The notes under the pieces were generated by a model. That model was not told the origin of the DNA, ran no database searches, and was given only the letters and a program-made list of their open reading frames with translations. From Methanolobus sp. WCC4 (lineage in GTDB: Archaea > Halobacteriota > Methanosarcinia > Methanosarcinales > Methanosarcinaceae): a stretch of 64,000 bases of DNA. The stretch covers positions 1,160,480 through 1,224,479 of the forward strand of contig NZ_CP150629.1 in NCBI RefSeq assembly GCF_038022665.1, written 5' to 3'. This document shows, piece after piece, positions 44,025-53,071 of the stretch. The translations under genes were made by a program, and so were the position numbers. The number at the start of each line of letters is the position of its first letter. Position 1 is the stretch's first letter.

Positions 44025-46853
44025 TCATTCAAGCATCTTCTTCAAAAACTTACCAGTATAGGATATATCACTTTTAGCTACTTCTTCAGGAGTTCCCTGT
44101 GCGATAATCTCTCCGCCTCTGTCTCCCCCTTCGGGTCCCAGATCGATCAACCAGTCTCCGGTCTTGATCACATCGAGGTTGTGCTCAATGACTATCACGG
44201 TGTTTCCTGCATCAACAAGTCTTTGAAGCACCTCTAGCAGCTTTTTCACATCATCGAAGTGAAGACCTGTTGTAGGTTCGTCAAGTATGTAAACGGTCTT
44301 GCCGGTTGAGCGCTTGCTCAGCTCCGTTGCAAGTTTTACCCTCTGGGCTTCTCCTCCAGAGAGTGTAGTTGAGGATTGTCCAAGTTTAATGTACCCCAGT
44401 CCTACATCGTTGAGGGTCTGTAGCTTGCGGCTGATCTTCGGTACGTTCTCGAAGAAATCCAGTGCTTCCTCTACTGTCATATCAAGGACCTCAGCAATGT
44501 TCCTGTCCTTGTAGTTGACTTCCAGTGTCTCCCTGTTATAGCGCTTGCCGTGGCACACTTCACATGGAACATAAACATCAGGCAGGAAATGCATCTCAAT
44601 GGTGATCGTTCCGTCACCTGAACATGCCTCGCACCTGCCGCCGCGAACATTGAAACTGAAACGTCCGGGCTTGTATCCTCTCGCACGTGCCATCTTTGTC
44701 TGTGCGAAGAGTTCCCTGATAGGTGTGAAAAGGTTAGTGTAAGTGGCCGGATTTGACCTTGGTGTACGTCCGATAGGTGACTGGTCAATGGTTATGACCT
44801 TATCAACGTTCTCCAGACCTTCAATGGAACTGAACTTGCCCGGCCTTTCCCTTGCCCGGTTCAACTCTTTTGCCAGTACTTTGTTGAGTGTCTCGTTGAT
44901 CAGTGTGCTTTTACCTGATCCGGAAACACCGGTGACACATACAAGCACTCCCAATGGGAATTCCACATCAACTGATTTCAGGTTATTCTGGCTTGCACCG
45001 TACAATGTCATGGTGCCTGTAGGTTCCCTTCTTACTTCCGGTACTTCTATCTTGAGCTTTCCACTGAGGTACTTCCCGGTTGTGGAGTTCTTGTTCTTCA
45101 TGATCTCCTTCGGGGTTCCTTCGGCAACTATCTCCCCGCCGTGGATTCCTGCACCAGGTCCCATGTCGACAACGTAGTCTGCATCGGAGATAGTCTCCTC
45201 GTCATGTTCCACTACAAGCACGGTATTACCGATATCCCTGAGGTGTTTCAGGGTGGTGATCAGTCTGAGATTGTCCCTCTGGTGAAGGCCGATGCTTGGC
45301 TCGTCAAGGATGTAGAGCACACCCATAAGACTTGATCCGATCTGTGTTGCCAGCCTGATACGCTGTGCCTCTCCACCTGAAAGTGTGGCAGCGGACCTGC
45401 TCAGTGTCAGGTAGTCCAGTCCAACATCCACAAGGAAACCAAGCCTTGCCTTTATCTCTTTGAGTATGAGGCGGGCAATGGTGTATTCCCTTTCATTGAG
45501 CTTTGGTTCAAGTTCTTTGAAGAACTCCAGAGCTTCCTCTACTGACATCTCCGTAGTATCGATGATGTTCTTCCCATCGATGGTAACTGCAAGTGTTACA
45601 GGTTTGAGCCTCTTCCCATGGCATGTAAGGCATGGTTTTGTGCTGATGTACCTGCTCATCCTTTCCTTACTGTTCTCGGACTCGGATCCCTCATATATCC
45701 TTGAGAGATTGGCGACAACTCCCTTGAAGCGTCCTTTATGTTTCCACATTCCACCATTCTTTCCGACATGGACGAAAGGAATGAGTTCCTCGCTGCCGTA
45801 GAATATGATATTCTGTATCTCAGGGTCCAGTTCCTCAAAGGGAGTGTCCATTGAGAATCCTTTGTGGTTCGCAAGTGACTGGAGGGACTGCATGTAGTAA
45901 CCGTCCTTCTTCTTGCTGTACCAGGGTTCTACTGCTCCTTCATTCAGTGAGAGTGTTCTGTCAGGGACTATGAGTTCAGGGTCGAACTCCATCGTTGTCC
46001 CGAGTCCGTGACATTCGGCACATGCACCCTGCGGGCTGTTGAAAGAGAACGCTGCTGGTTCCATTTCCTCAAAACCTATTCCACATTCAGTACATGCCAG
46101 CTTCTCGCTGAACGTAAGCTCCTCTCCGTCAAGAATCTGAACTGCTATCGTCCCTCCGCTTTTTTCAAGTGCGGTTTCCACGGAGTCTGACAGTCTTTCC
46201 CTGATACCTTCCTTGATGACGAGTCTGTCAACCACGATGTCAATATTATGTTTGAAGTAACGTCCGAGCTCTATATCTTCAGCATCATCCAGTGAGTGTA
46301 TCTCTCCGTCCACACGTACACGTGTAAAACCTTCAGCACGCAGGTCAAGGAGGAGTTTCTTGTACTCGCCTTTTCTTTCCCTCACCAGAGGGGCAAGTAC
46401 GTGTATCTTTGTCCCCTCCCGCAGGTTCATGATACTGTCAACTATCTGGTCGACGCTCTGTGTCTCGATTATCCTGCCACAGTCTGGACAGTGCCTGATG
46501 CCGATGCGGGCGAAGAGCAGTCTCAGGTAGTCGTAGATCTCGGTGACGGTTCCTACGGTGGAACGGGGGTTCTTGCTAGTGGTCTTCTGCTCTATGGATA
46601 TGGCAGGGGACAAACCTTCGATGTACTCCACATCCGGTTTTTCCATAAGGCCGAGGAACTGTCTTGCATACGCAGAGAGTGATTCCACATACCTGCGCTG
46701 TCCTTCGGCGTAGATGGTGTCAAAAGCAAGTGATGATTTGCCAGATCCGCTGAGCCCGGTGATAACTATAAGTTTGTCACGGGGCAGGGTCAGGTCTATA
46801 TTCTTGAGGTTGTGCTCCTTAGCACCTTTTATCCTGATGCTGCTCAAAGACAT
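44025..46853 (-). CDS. uvrA: excinuclease ABC subunit A
   Basis: The 942-residue protein is the damage-sensing ATPase of bacterial-type nucleotide excision repair. It has two ABC ATPase units: [14 protein letters not shown] with [14 protein letters not shown], and [14 protein letters not shown] with [14 protein letters not shown]. Zinc modules are [11 protein letters not shown] ... CAECHG and [10 protein letters not shown] ... CEVCHG. The sequence is complete and of normal length. uvrB and uvrC are not in the window. The system is of bacterial origin and is known in Methanosarcina relatives. Confidence 0.98.
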   Translation of the reverse strand: MSLSSIRIKGAKEHNLKNIDLTLPRDKLIVITGLSGSGKSSLAFDTIYAEGQRRYVESLSAYARQFLGLMEKPDVEYIEGLSPAISIEQKTTSKNPRSTVGTVTEIYDYLRLLFARIGIRHCPDCGRIIETQSVDQIVDSIMNLREGTKIHVLAPLVRERKGEYKKLLLDLRAEGFTRVRVDGEIHSLDDAEDIELGRYFKHNIDIVVDRLVIKEGIRERLSDSVETALEKSGGTIAVQILDGEELTFSEKLACTECGIGFEEMEPAAFSFNSPQGACAECHGLGTTMEFDPELIVPDRTLSLNEGAVEPWYSKKKDGYYMQSLQSLANHKGFSMDTPFEELDPEIQNIIFYGSEELIPFVHVGKNGGMWKHKGRFKGVVANLSRIYEGSESENSKERMSRYISTKPCLTCHGKRLKPVTLAVTIDGKNIIDTTEMSVEEALEFFKELEPKLNEREYTIARLILKEIKARLGFLVDVGLDYLTLSRSAATLSGGEAQRIRLATQIGSSLMGVLYILDEPSIGLHQRDNLRLITTLKHLRDIGNTVLVVEHDEETISDADYVVDMGPGAGIHGGEIVAEGTPKEIMKNKNSTTGKYLSGKLKIEVPEVRREPTGTMTLYGASQNNLKSVDVEFPLGVLVCVTGVSGSGKSTLINETLNKVLAKELNRARERPGKFSSIEGLENVDKVITIDQSPIGRTPRSNPATYTNLFTPIRELFAQTKMARARGYKPGRFSFNVRGGRCEACSGDGTITIEMHFLPDVYVPCEVCHGKRYNRETLEVNYKDRNIAEVLDMTVEEALDFFENVPKISRKLQTLNDVGLGYIKLGQSSTTLSGGEAQRVKLATELSKRSTGKTVYILDEPTTGLHFDDVKKLLEVLQRLVDAGNTVIVIEHNLDVIKTGDWLIDLGPEGGDRGGEIIAQGTPEEVAKSDISYTGKFLKKMLE

Positions 46854-46918
46854 TGTCTACTCTGATGCCTGATTAATAATTATAGTTTGTGGTATAACGA
46901 ACAAATATTCAATACATC

Positions 46919-47023
46919 TCAGTTAAACGCCTGACCATTCTCCTTCTTTCTGGCAACGGCATTCTTTTTCTGTATGCTTCTGATCGTGGTGATCATCTTA
47001 ACCCTTCTCTCGAATTCTGTCAT
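46919..47023 (-). CDS. possible leaderless 34-residue small basic protein upstream of uvrA
   Basis: The minus strand has an ORF reading MTEFERRVKMITTIRSIQKK then NAVARKKENGQAFN and stop, 65 bases before the uvrA start. It has no Shine-Dalgarno, but a TATA box lies about 27 bases before the ATG, so the transcript would begin at or next to the start codon. That is the pattern of leaderless archaeal genes. The peptide is basic and helical. If real, it is the first gene of the uvrA operon, or an upstream ORF controlling it. Confidence 0.4.
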   Translation of the reverse strand: MTEFERRVKMITTIRSIQKKNAVARKKENGQAFN

Positions 47024-47046
47024 GTATGGATAATTGAAAAATAGTG

Positions 47047-47052
47047 TATATA
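47047..47052 (-). promoter_or_regulatory. TATA box upstream of the uvrA unit
   Basis: The minus strand reads CATATATAC here, with the centre about 27 bases before the ATG at 47023. This fits the archaeal distance between TATA box and transcription start for a leaderless mRNA. Confidence 0.5.
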
Positions 47053-47196
47053 TGGAATACGTAAGCGGGGTGAAAGTGTTTTAGGAGAGCCCGGGTCATT
47101 TTTTTGTATCGCAGGAAAGTTGCTACATTTTCCTGACGCTTATCTATATAAATCTATAGCAGATACACTATTTATCCAAATATAGAGGTATCTAAA

Positions 47197-47691
47197 ATGA
47201 AAACACTTGTAACATACATGACCCAGACAGGGAACACACAGAAGATCGCAGAAGCCATCTTTGGCGAACTCGAGGGCGAGAAAGATATCAAACCTATAGG
47301 TGAAGTTGCAGACCTTGAAGGATATGACCTTGCTTTCATAGGTTTCCCTGTACTGCAGTTCGATGTGCCTGCAAACGTAAAGACATTCATCTCCGAGAAG
47401 ACAGCAGGTAAGAACATTGCCATCTTCATGACCCATGCAGTCCCGGAAGGCACTGAGGTCATCCACTCATGGACAGGTTCAGCAACTGATGCTGCTGCAG
47501 ATGCTAATGTACTCGGTTCATTCGATTGTCAGGGAGAGCTTGCACAGCCGGTCATCGATATGCTTCTGAAGATGGATGACCCACAGATGAAAGCATTCGG
47601 TGAAATGGGTCCATCCACAAAGGGACAGCCTGATGAATCCCGTGTCCAGAAGGCAAAGGAATTCGCAAAGGAAGTACAGGCAAAATTATAA
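47197..47691 (+). CDS. flavodoxin family protein
   Basis: The 164-residue protein has the FMN phosphate loop TYMTQTGNTQKIAEAIF, a second flavin loop GFPVLQFDVPANVKTF and AIFMTHAVPEGTEVIHSW. It is a long-chain type with a helical C-terminus. It is a likely electron carrier using FMN. A 64-residue cysteine-containing protein is encoded 78 bases downstream, maybe co-transcribed. Confidence 0.88.
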   Translation: MKTLVTYMTQTGNTQKIAEAIFGELEGEKDIKPIGEVADLEGYDLAFIGFPVLQFDVPANVKTFISEKTAGKNIAIFMTHAVPEGTEVIHSWTGSATDAAADANVLGSFDCQGELAQPVIDMLLKMDDPQMKAFGEMGPSTKGQPDESRVQKAKEFAKEVQAKL

Positions 47692-47769
47692 TTATCTGTC
47701 TGACTTATCTTTATCTGGAAAAACAGAAAAATGTTCGAACAACTGAGAAACAAGCGGAGGGGATAATAA

Positions 47770-47964
47770 ATGACAGACCAGAAGAAGGCTCCAGTATTCT
47801 GTGAGAACTACTGTCTCGTATGCAGAGGCGCACGTGCCGGAAATGGCTTTTTCAAGGCCATCCAGAACCTTGAACTTAAGATATTCGGCAAGAATGGCTG
47901 CCCATGGGGCAAGGCAAGAACAGAATACTATGGTGTCACGCCTGACAAGCCAATTAAAAAATAA
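47770..47964 (+). CDS. small conserved-looking protein with a three-cysteine motif
   Basis: The 64-residue protein begins MTDQKKAPVFCENYCLVCRG and has a further cysteine in GKNGCPWGKAR. The CxxxCxxC spacing suggests a metal or cluster site, though no known family is recognised. The start has GGAGGGG seven bases upstream, which supports translation. Position after the flavodoxin gene suggests a redox link, by inference. Confidence 0.65.
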   Translation: MTDQKKAPVFCENYCLVCRGARAGNGFFKAIQNLELKIFGKNGCPWGKARTEYYGVTPDKPIKK

Positions 47965-48049
47965 GTTTTTAGTTAAAATGAATCATGATGGGTCTTTATG
48001 ATCCATCTCATTCTCTGTTTTCCTGGTTTTTGAGCTGATATGATCTGCT

Positions 48050-48715
48050 TCAAAGCCTTTCTTCGACTATTTTGGCAATTCTCATAGCTTCATCCAGGTC
48101 TTTACCCGGCTCATCTCTTACATTTATAGTTACCAATTCATTATTAGAGGTCATGAATATTAGCTCGGTCCGTGAAGTATCTGGATCATCGGCAGGAGAA
48201 CTGGATGAATAGATACCATTAGTGCCAATGTTGCAAGTGTCAGTATCGTATTCTGCTCCCTGTGTTTCTATACTCTGCTGTTCTGTTGCATTTCTAAACA
48301 TTTCGATCCATTCATAACTTCGTTCAAACATTGCTTCCAGTCCTTCATCTGAATCATATCTTTCAATCTCAACAGCTACCGCACGCTGCCCCGATTCATC
48401 CATCCAATAGGATTTCTCCCCAACATTGCGAGTACCCAATGGCAAAGCGTCTGTATATTTACTAGCATTGTATAGTCTCCTGGTGTAATGATCATTTTCA
48501 GGGACTGCATAGAAGAAATAACTGTTTAAAGTACGTCCTGGTATATCTTCCTGATCAACTATTATATCAGGGATTTGAATTGATCCTACTCCTGTTTCCG
48601 AAGAATATGATGTTTCTGATGTACTTCCATCTTCATCATTAACACAGCCTGAAAAGAGTATACAGACTATTAACATAAAATGTATCAATAATTTTTTTAT
48701 ATCAACCCACTCCAT
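48050..48715 (-). CDS. lipoprotein of unknown function
   Basis: The 221-residue protein has a hydrophobic N-terminal stretch ending in the lipobox-like ILFSGC near residue 24, followed by a Ser/Thr-rich linker. The folded part has YFFYAVPENDHYTRRLYNAS and ERYDSDEGLEAMFERSYEWI and ends EAMRIAKIVEERL. It should sit on the outer face of the membrane. No family recognised. Confidence 0.7.
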   Translation of the reverse strand: MEWVDIKKLLIHFMLIVCILFSGCVNDEDGSTSETSYSSETGVGSIQIPDIIVDQEDIPGRTLNSYFFYAVPENDHYTRRLYNASKYTDALPLGTRNVGEKSYWMDESGQRAVAVEIERYDSDEGLEAMFERSYEWIEMFRNATEQQSIETQGAEYDTDTCNIGTNGIYSSSSPADDPDTSRTELIFMTSNNELVTINVRDEPGKDLDEAMRIAKIVEERL

Positions 48716-48939
48716 AACTTTACATATTTACTTTATTATAGTTTAATTTATTGTACTATGTATATTTTTATTTGATTTTCTGATATTTTTCTCTCGAACT
48801 TTTTTAATGGTTAATTAGGAGTGCGAGATGTTTGATTGATTTTACTTCCAATTTCGCCAAATAAAGGAAAAATGAATATGAGCGGATGGGTACTATATTC
48901 GATTAATTCTTTGCCGAAATTATTTACAAGAAAGAGCCA

Positions 48940-49380
48940 TTAATTTGTTACTTCAAAATTAGCATAGTAAATCTTTTTATCATAATTTCCTGCACTTCTG
49001 AAATCATAAATCTCTTTACCTATTCTGTAATTACCTTCAGGTAGCTCACCATATATCCATTCCCAAGAAAATGCCCATTGTACAGTGTCATTCATTGGAA
49101 TAAGCCAAGCCTCATCTGTCCAAGCTCTTTCATATTCTGATGGTGTCATTTCTACAGGTAACCATTGTTCATTTATTGATTCTTCTAATACAAGATAGCT
49201 ACCAGTAAATAATTCTCCAGTTGGTTCTCCACCTGACTGTTTACATAGCAACGTCATTCCAGTAGGAGTAACTTTAGTTGCAGTTAATTGAATACCCCAA
49301 GGATCATCTATTTCTTCTTCAACGCATCCTGCAACTGCAAGAGCAGTTAGTAATACTAGTAAAATCATTAATTTCTTCAT
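48940..49380 (-). CDS. small lipoprotein with an immunoglobulin-like domain
   Basis: The 146-residue protein has a signal peptide with lipobox ALAVAGC. Its mature part follows a beta-sandwich pattern: LTATKVTPTGMTLLCKQSGG, WLPVEMTPSEYERAW, FSWEWIYGELPEGNYRIGKE. Similar domains occur in secreted bacterial proteins as Ig-like modules (the block W-x-W-x-Y-G-x-L-x-x-G-x-Y-R-I is typical). The role is unknown. It lies in an AT-rich part with the other lipoprotein. Confidence 0.75.
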   Translation of the reverse strand: MKKLMILLVLLTALAVAGCVEEEIDDPWGIQLTATKVTPTGMTLLCKQSGGEPTGELFTGSYLVLEESINEQWLPVEMTPSEYERAWTDEAWLIPMNDTVQWAFSWEWIYGELPEGNYRIGKEIYDFRSAGNYDKKIYYANFEVTN

Positions 49381-49745
49381 TTACGCCACCAATAACACAA
49401 GCTAGATACACCTATTTAATAAATTACACGTGCGTCCTATTTTCTTATGAAGTATATTGCATACAAAGTATATTTAACTGTTATCATTTTAAATTGAACT
49501 AGATATAACTGTAGAAAGGTGGGTAAAGATGTTTTTGTTTGTTCCATTATGCCCTAATAAAGGAAAATCTTCCAATAGCTTTATACAAATCCCTTTGTCC
49601 TTTAAAACAATCCTGGTTTTATTGCAAGCCAGCAGAGGCGAAGGAGATTTATTCCTATTATGCCAACTAATCGGAAATTATTAGGAATGAAAAAATTGAA
49701 CATTAAGGTATAATGCCTGATCCGCCAAACTCAAAATTGAAATTA
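49381..49745. other. intergenic stretch of 365 bases
   Basis: No gene is seen. CCTAATAA (49553-49560) and TTATTAGG (49678-49685) form an 8-base inverted repeat 117 bases apart. The neighbourhood of the two arms also shares words such as ATTATGCC, which might be a decayed small repeat element. The left part is the promoter region of the lipoprotein gene. Confidence 0.35.
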
Positions 49746-49790
49746 CTAAAAAAGTACCAAGAATAAGAAGACTGAAAGTGCTTCTTATTC
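49746..49790 (-). terminator. terminator of the FAD/iron-sulfur oxidoreductase gene
   Basis: GAATAAGAAG (49761-49770) and CTTCTTATTC (49781-49790) form a perfect 10-bp stem with a 10-base loop. On the minus strand it is followed by a run of six T residues (plus-strand AAAAAA at 49748-49753). It is 15 bases after the stop codon. Confidence 0.8.
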
Positions 49791-49804
49791 CTTGCATGTT
49801 ATGT

Positions 49805-52800
49805 TCAGTTCGCCTTAATATACTCTATCATCTTCGGCGTCAGCAATGGTGCTATCTGCGGAAGCATATTAGGCAGCAGGTTACCCATTGCAGCAGGCAT
49901 GAGGTCAGGCATCTGTTCCTTCATGTGATCTGGCATCGGGACTCTCTTCTCCACGGCCTTGAGCATCTTCGGCATGACCTTTGGCATCAGGGATGGCATG
50001 AGCAGAGGCATCATCTTCGGCATCATTGGCTTCATGAGTGCATCCATGCCCGGTACGTACTTCACCGTCTTCATCATGGCCTGCATGGGTGCAGGCATGG
50101 CTGCGATCATATCAGGCAGCAGTTCCACCATCATCTCGGTCATGTTCTCCGGTTCCATGAGTTCGATCATCTTGTCGAAGGTTGACCAGGCAACAAGTGC
50201 TTCATTCGTGGAATCGGGGATGTCATATCCGAGACTGCGGGCTGCAAGGGCTCCAAGGTCCTGTATCTCCATGTTGACATTGTTCTCCTTGGCAGCTATC
50301 CTGAACTGTACCATACAACATGGACATAGTGCAGCCATAATGTCAGCATCCTGGTCCACAGCTTCCTGCAGACGTACATTTCCGATCTTACTGGCCACTT
50401 TCGGCTCATCGATAAGTGTCACAACAGAACCACAGCAAAGGGCATTTTCACGATTATGTTCCATTTCTTTGAACTTGACCCCTGGGATTGCTTTCAGCAG
50501 TTCCCTTGGAGGCTCGTAGACACCTGCACCGGCTCTGCCGAGGTGACATGAGTCATGCCATGCAATGGTCTTGTTCAAAGGTACCTTGAACTTAGGCTTA
50601 AGCACATCCAGTTTATCCATGAGCACTTCAGAATAGTGCTTTGCCTCAATGTCAAAGCTCATTCCCAGTTTCTCAGCCCACTGCGGATATATCGTTCTCC
50701 ACATAAGCAGACATGCAGGACATGAAGTGACAACGGTCTTGGCACCTGCCTTCTGCATGTTGGCGATGTTCATTTTCAGGATCCTCTCGAAAACGTCCCA
50801 TTTTCCTGCAACAAGCATTGGTATTCCACAGCATGCTTCCTTGTCACCAAGGTATGTGAACTCAATTCCCGCATCATCCAGCAGGCGTGCGGTTCCGATA
50901 GCAACGTCCTTTTCAACGAAGGATGCGGTACAACCGGCGAAATAGGCGATCTCAGCCTTGTCCTTTATCTTTGCTTTGAGATCATCAGGCAGCCATTTGG
51001 CCCTGTCCTCACGATAGCTGGCCCAGATATTCCTCTGGTTATCCAGACTCTGTGCCATGATCTCGAATGGAGGAATGGTCATCATGCCTCTCTTCTGGAC
51101 GAAGTTCTCCCTGAGCGTCATCCATGAGCGCTCGATCGGAAGGTCCAGTTGACAGTTATGGTCACACATCTCACACGTGGTACAGGCAAGGAAAGTATCC
51201 ACCTGTTCCTGGTCAAGGGGCATCTTCCCGGCAAGGTGTTCCTTGATGAAGAACCATTTGCCACGTGGTGACTGTGATTCCCAGCCACGGCCGTAGTACT
51301 GGTCACACTCATTGACACAGTATCCGCACTGTGCACAGGTGTAAGCATGGGATATGATGTCTCCGGGCAGTCCTTTCTCATCTTTGAATTCCTGATCACC
51401 CACACCTGACATATTTCCAACCGCACGTGCCATTGGTTCGAATGTCTTTGCAAGGGAAAGTCCCGTATTGATCATGGACTTGCCTGTCATGGTCTCAGGG
51501 TTCATGATATCATCAGGGTCGATCTGCTTCTTGAAGTCCTGAATTGTTTTAAAGCGGTCCTTGTACACTTTCTCTGCCTGACTTGCAAAGTAAAGACCGG
51601 AAGCGTATATTCTTCCACCATTCTCCTCTGCGATCTTCACAATGCTCAGTGCGAGAGGGAATGCGAGGTTGTACTTGAATGACCTTTCAGAGTGTGGCAT
51701 GAAACAGAGCATGATCGCCTCGTCACCCTTTGTCACCATACCTTCAACAAGGACCGGAAGGCCGATCTTCTTCTCTATCTCGGTGAACATCGTGTCGATC
51801 TTGTCAACCGGTACAACAACCTCTGCCGGGATGAACGAAGGACCGAGTCTCTTGACCTTCATGGACCTGAACCATTCCTGAGTCTCATGTTCAGCGATCT
51901 CATCAGGAAGCTTCTCTCCTCCTGCTTCTTTGATCACGCTTTCAAGGTCACTTACATCCCTTGACTCAGGATAGGCGAAGTTGCATATGTAGGAAAGTGG
52001 CAGCTCCGGTCTGTGTTCCTCAACCGTCTCGCCGTAATGTGTTTTATAAGGAGACTTGTTCTTCATCTCGGCCCACTGTGGATTCAGGAAGGAGATCGCC
52101 CATATCGGGATATTCCTCTCACCAACCTTTTTGATAGCTTCCTTCATGCTGGCAGCATCAGGGAACTTTGCTGAGATGGCTGCGGTCTTCTCGTATTTTC
52201 TTAAGTTAAGTGTGACCTGTGTGATAATTCCGGTAGTACCCATGGTACCTATGATCTTTCCAAGCTCAGCACCTGAGAAATCCTTTACCTCGCCGGTCGG
52301 TAACACTACCCTTGCTGATTCCATGGTGTCCTGTGACCAGCCGTATTCATAACTTCCGTAACCCACGCCGTTCTGGGCAAGCCATCCTCCGACGGTTGCT
52401 GCCATGGCACTTGAAGGGACTGCCTGCAATGCAAGTTCTTCCTCGTTCAGCTTTTCTTCAAGGTCATGCCATACGGCACCTGCACCAACTGTGACTTTGA
52501 GATTGTCCTTATCAAGATCGATGATTTCTCTCATTGGAGTTACATCGGCAACGATACCACCTTTTGTCGGGATGATACCTCCATATCCTGAGGATGCTCC
52601 TGCCCTTGGGACCACAGGGATCTTATATTTACGTGCAAAATTGATGAGTTCAACAGCCTTTTCTTCATTCCTTACTTTTACAATGGCAGCAGGTTTTGAG
52701 TTTCCGACCATCGTTTTGATGAGTGATGGTAATGCTCCCACATCATGTGTGTAAAAGTGTCTTTCCTTATCTTTGAAGTTAACTCCTTTTCCAAAAATAT

Positions 52801-52852
52801 CCGCAAGCTCTTCCTTTTGCTGGTCCGAAAGTTCATGAATTGTATTTCCCAT
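49805..52852 (-). CDS. FAD-linked oxidase / iron-sulfur / CCG-domain oxidoreductase (D-lactate or glycolate dehydrogenase type) with a Met-rich tail
   Basis: This 1015-residue protein fuses a GlcD-like FAD part with a GlcF/HdrD-like part. Residues about 40-200 bind FAD (VVPRAGASSGYGGI, AQNGVGYGSYEYGW) and 220-450 form the FAD-oxidase C-terminal domain. Two cluster motifs follow at about 505-570 (CAQCGYCVNEC, CTTCEMCDHNC). Two CCG modules end in KEACCGIP and NALCCGS. Such enzymes oxidise a 2-hydroxyacid and pass electrons to a membrane or soluble acceptor. The last 120 residues are unusual: a Met/Pro-rich tail with about 27 methionines and repeated MPxLMP words. The substrate is not certain. 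Confidence 0.88.
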   Translation of the reverse strand: MGNTIHELSDQQKEELADIFGKGVNFKDKERHFYTHDVGALPSLIKTMVGNSKPAAIVKVRNEEKAVELINFARKYKIPVVPRAGASSGYGGIIPTKGGIVADVTPMREIIDLDKDNLKVTVGAGAVWHDLEEKLNEEELALQAVPSSAMAATVGGWLAQNGVGYGSYEYGWSQDTMESARVVLPTGEVKDFSGAELGKIIGTMGTTGIITQVTLNLRKYEKTAAISAKFPDAASMKEAIKKVGERNIPIWAISFLNPQWAEMKNKSPYKTHYGETVEEHRPELPLSYICNFAYPESRDVSDLESVIKEAGGEKLPDEIAEHETQEWFRSMKVKRLGPSFIPAEVVVPVDKIDTMFTEIEKKIGLPVLVEGMVTKGDEAIMLCFMPHSERSFKYNLAFPLALSIVKIAEENGGRIYASGLYFASQAEKVYKDRFKTIQDFKKQIDPDDIMNPETMTGKSMINTGLSLAKTFEPMARAVGNMSGVGDQEFKDEKGLPGDIISHAYTCAQCGYCVNECDQYYGRGWESQSPRGKWFFIKEHLAGKMPLDQEQVDTFLACTTCEMCDHNCQLDLPIERSWMTLRENFVQKRGMMTIPPFEIMAQSLDNQRNIWASYREDRAKWLPDDLKAKIKDKAEIAYFAGCTASFVEKDVAIGTARLLDDAGIEFTYLGDKEACCGIPMLVAGKWDVFERILKMNIANMQKAGAKTVVTSCPACLLMWRTIYPQWAEKLGMSFDIEAKHYSEVLMDKLDVLKPKFKVPLNKTIAWHDSCHLGRAGAGVYEPPRELLKAIPGVKFKEMEHNRENALCCGSVVTLIDEPKVASKIGNVRLQEAVDQDADIMAALCPCCMVQFRIAAKENNVNMEIQDLGALAARSLGYDIPDSTNEALVAWSTFDKMIELMEPENMTEMMVELLPDMIAAMPAPMQAMMKTVKYVPGMDALMKPMMPKMMPLLMPSLMPKVMPKMLKAVEKRVPMPDHMKEQMPDLMPAAMGNLLPNMLPQIAPLLTPKMIEYIKAN

Positions 52853-53071
52853 TTTATACTAACTCCACAAGTTCTATTTGTTTTTAGTAGATGTTAATGA
52901 TTTTCACTTAATATAGTGACTATATGCGGACTATATATACTGAATTATATACTGCAGAATACGGTTGAATTATGGCAGTTCTGTATGGCTTTCATTATCC
53001 TCCTGAATTATTCCGGAACATTCCATAATTATATCTGGAAAAAGTTACAATTACTACCGGGAGAAGGAAAC

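Noticed and set aside
49778-50185. 135-codon plus-strand histidine/arginine-rich frame
   Set aside because: It is the antisense of the methionine-rich tail of the oxidoreductase (CAT codons opposite ATG) and not a gene.
52916-53071. N-terminal 52-codon extension of pyruvate kinase
   Set aside because: The extension has no family similarity, and the ATG at 53072 has a strong ribosome site and begins with the conserved N-terminus.
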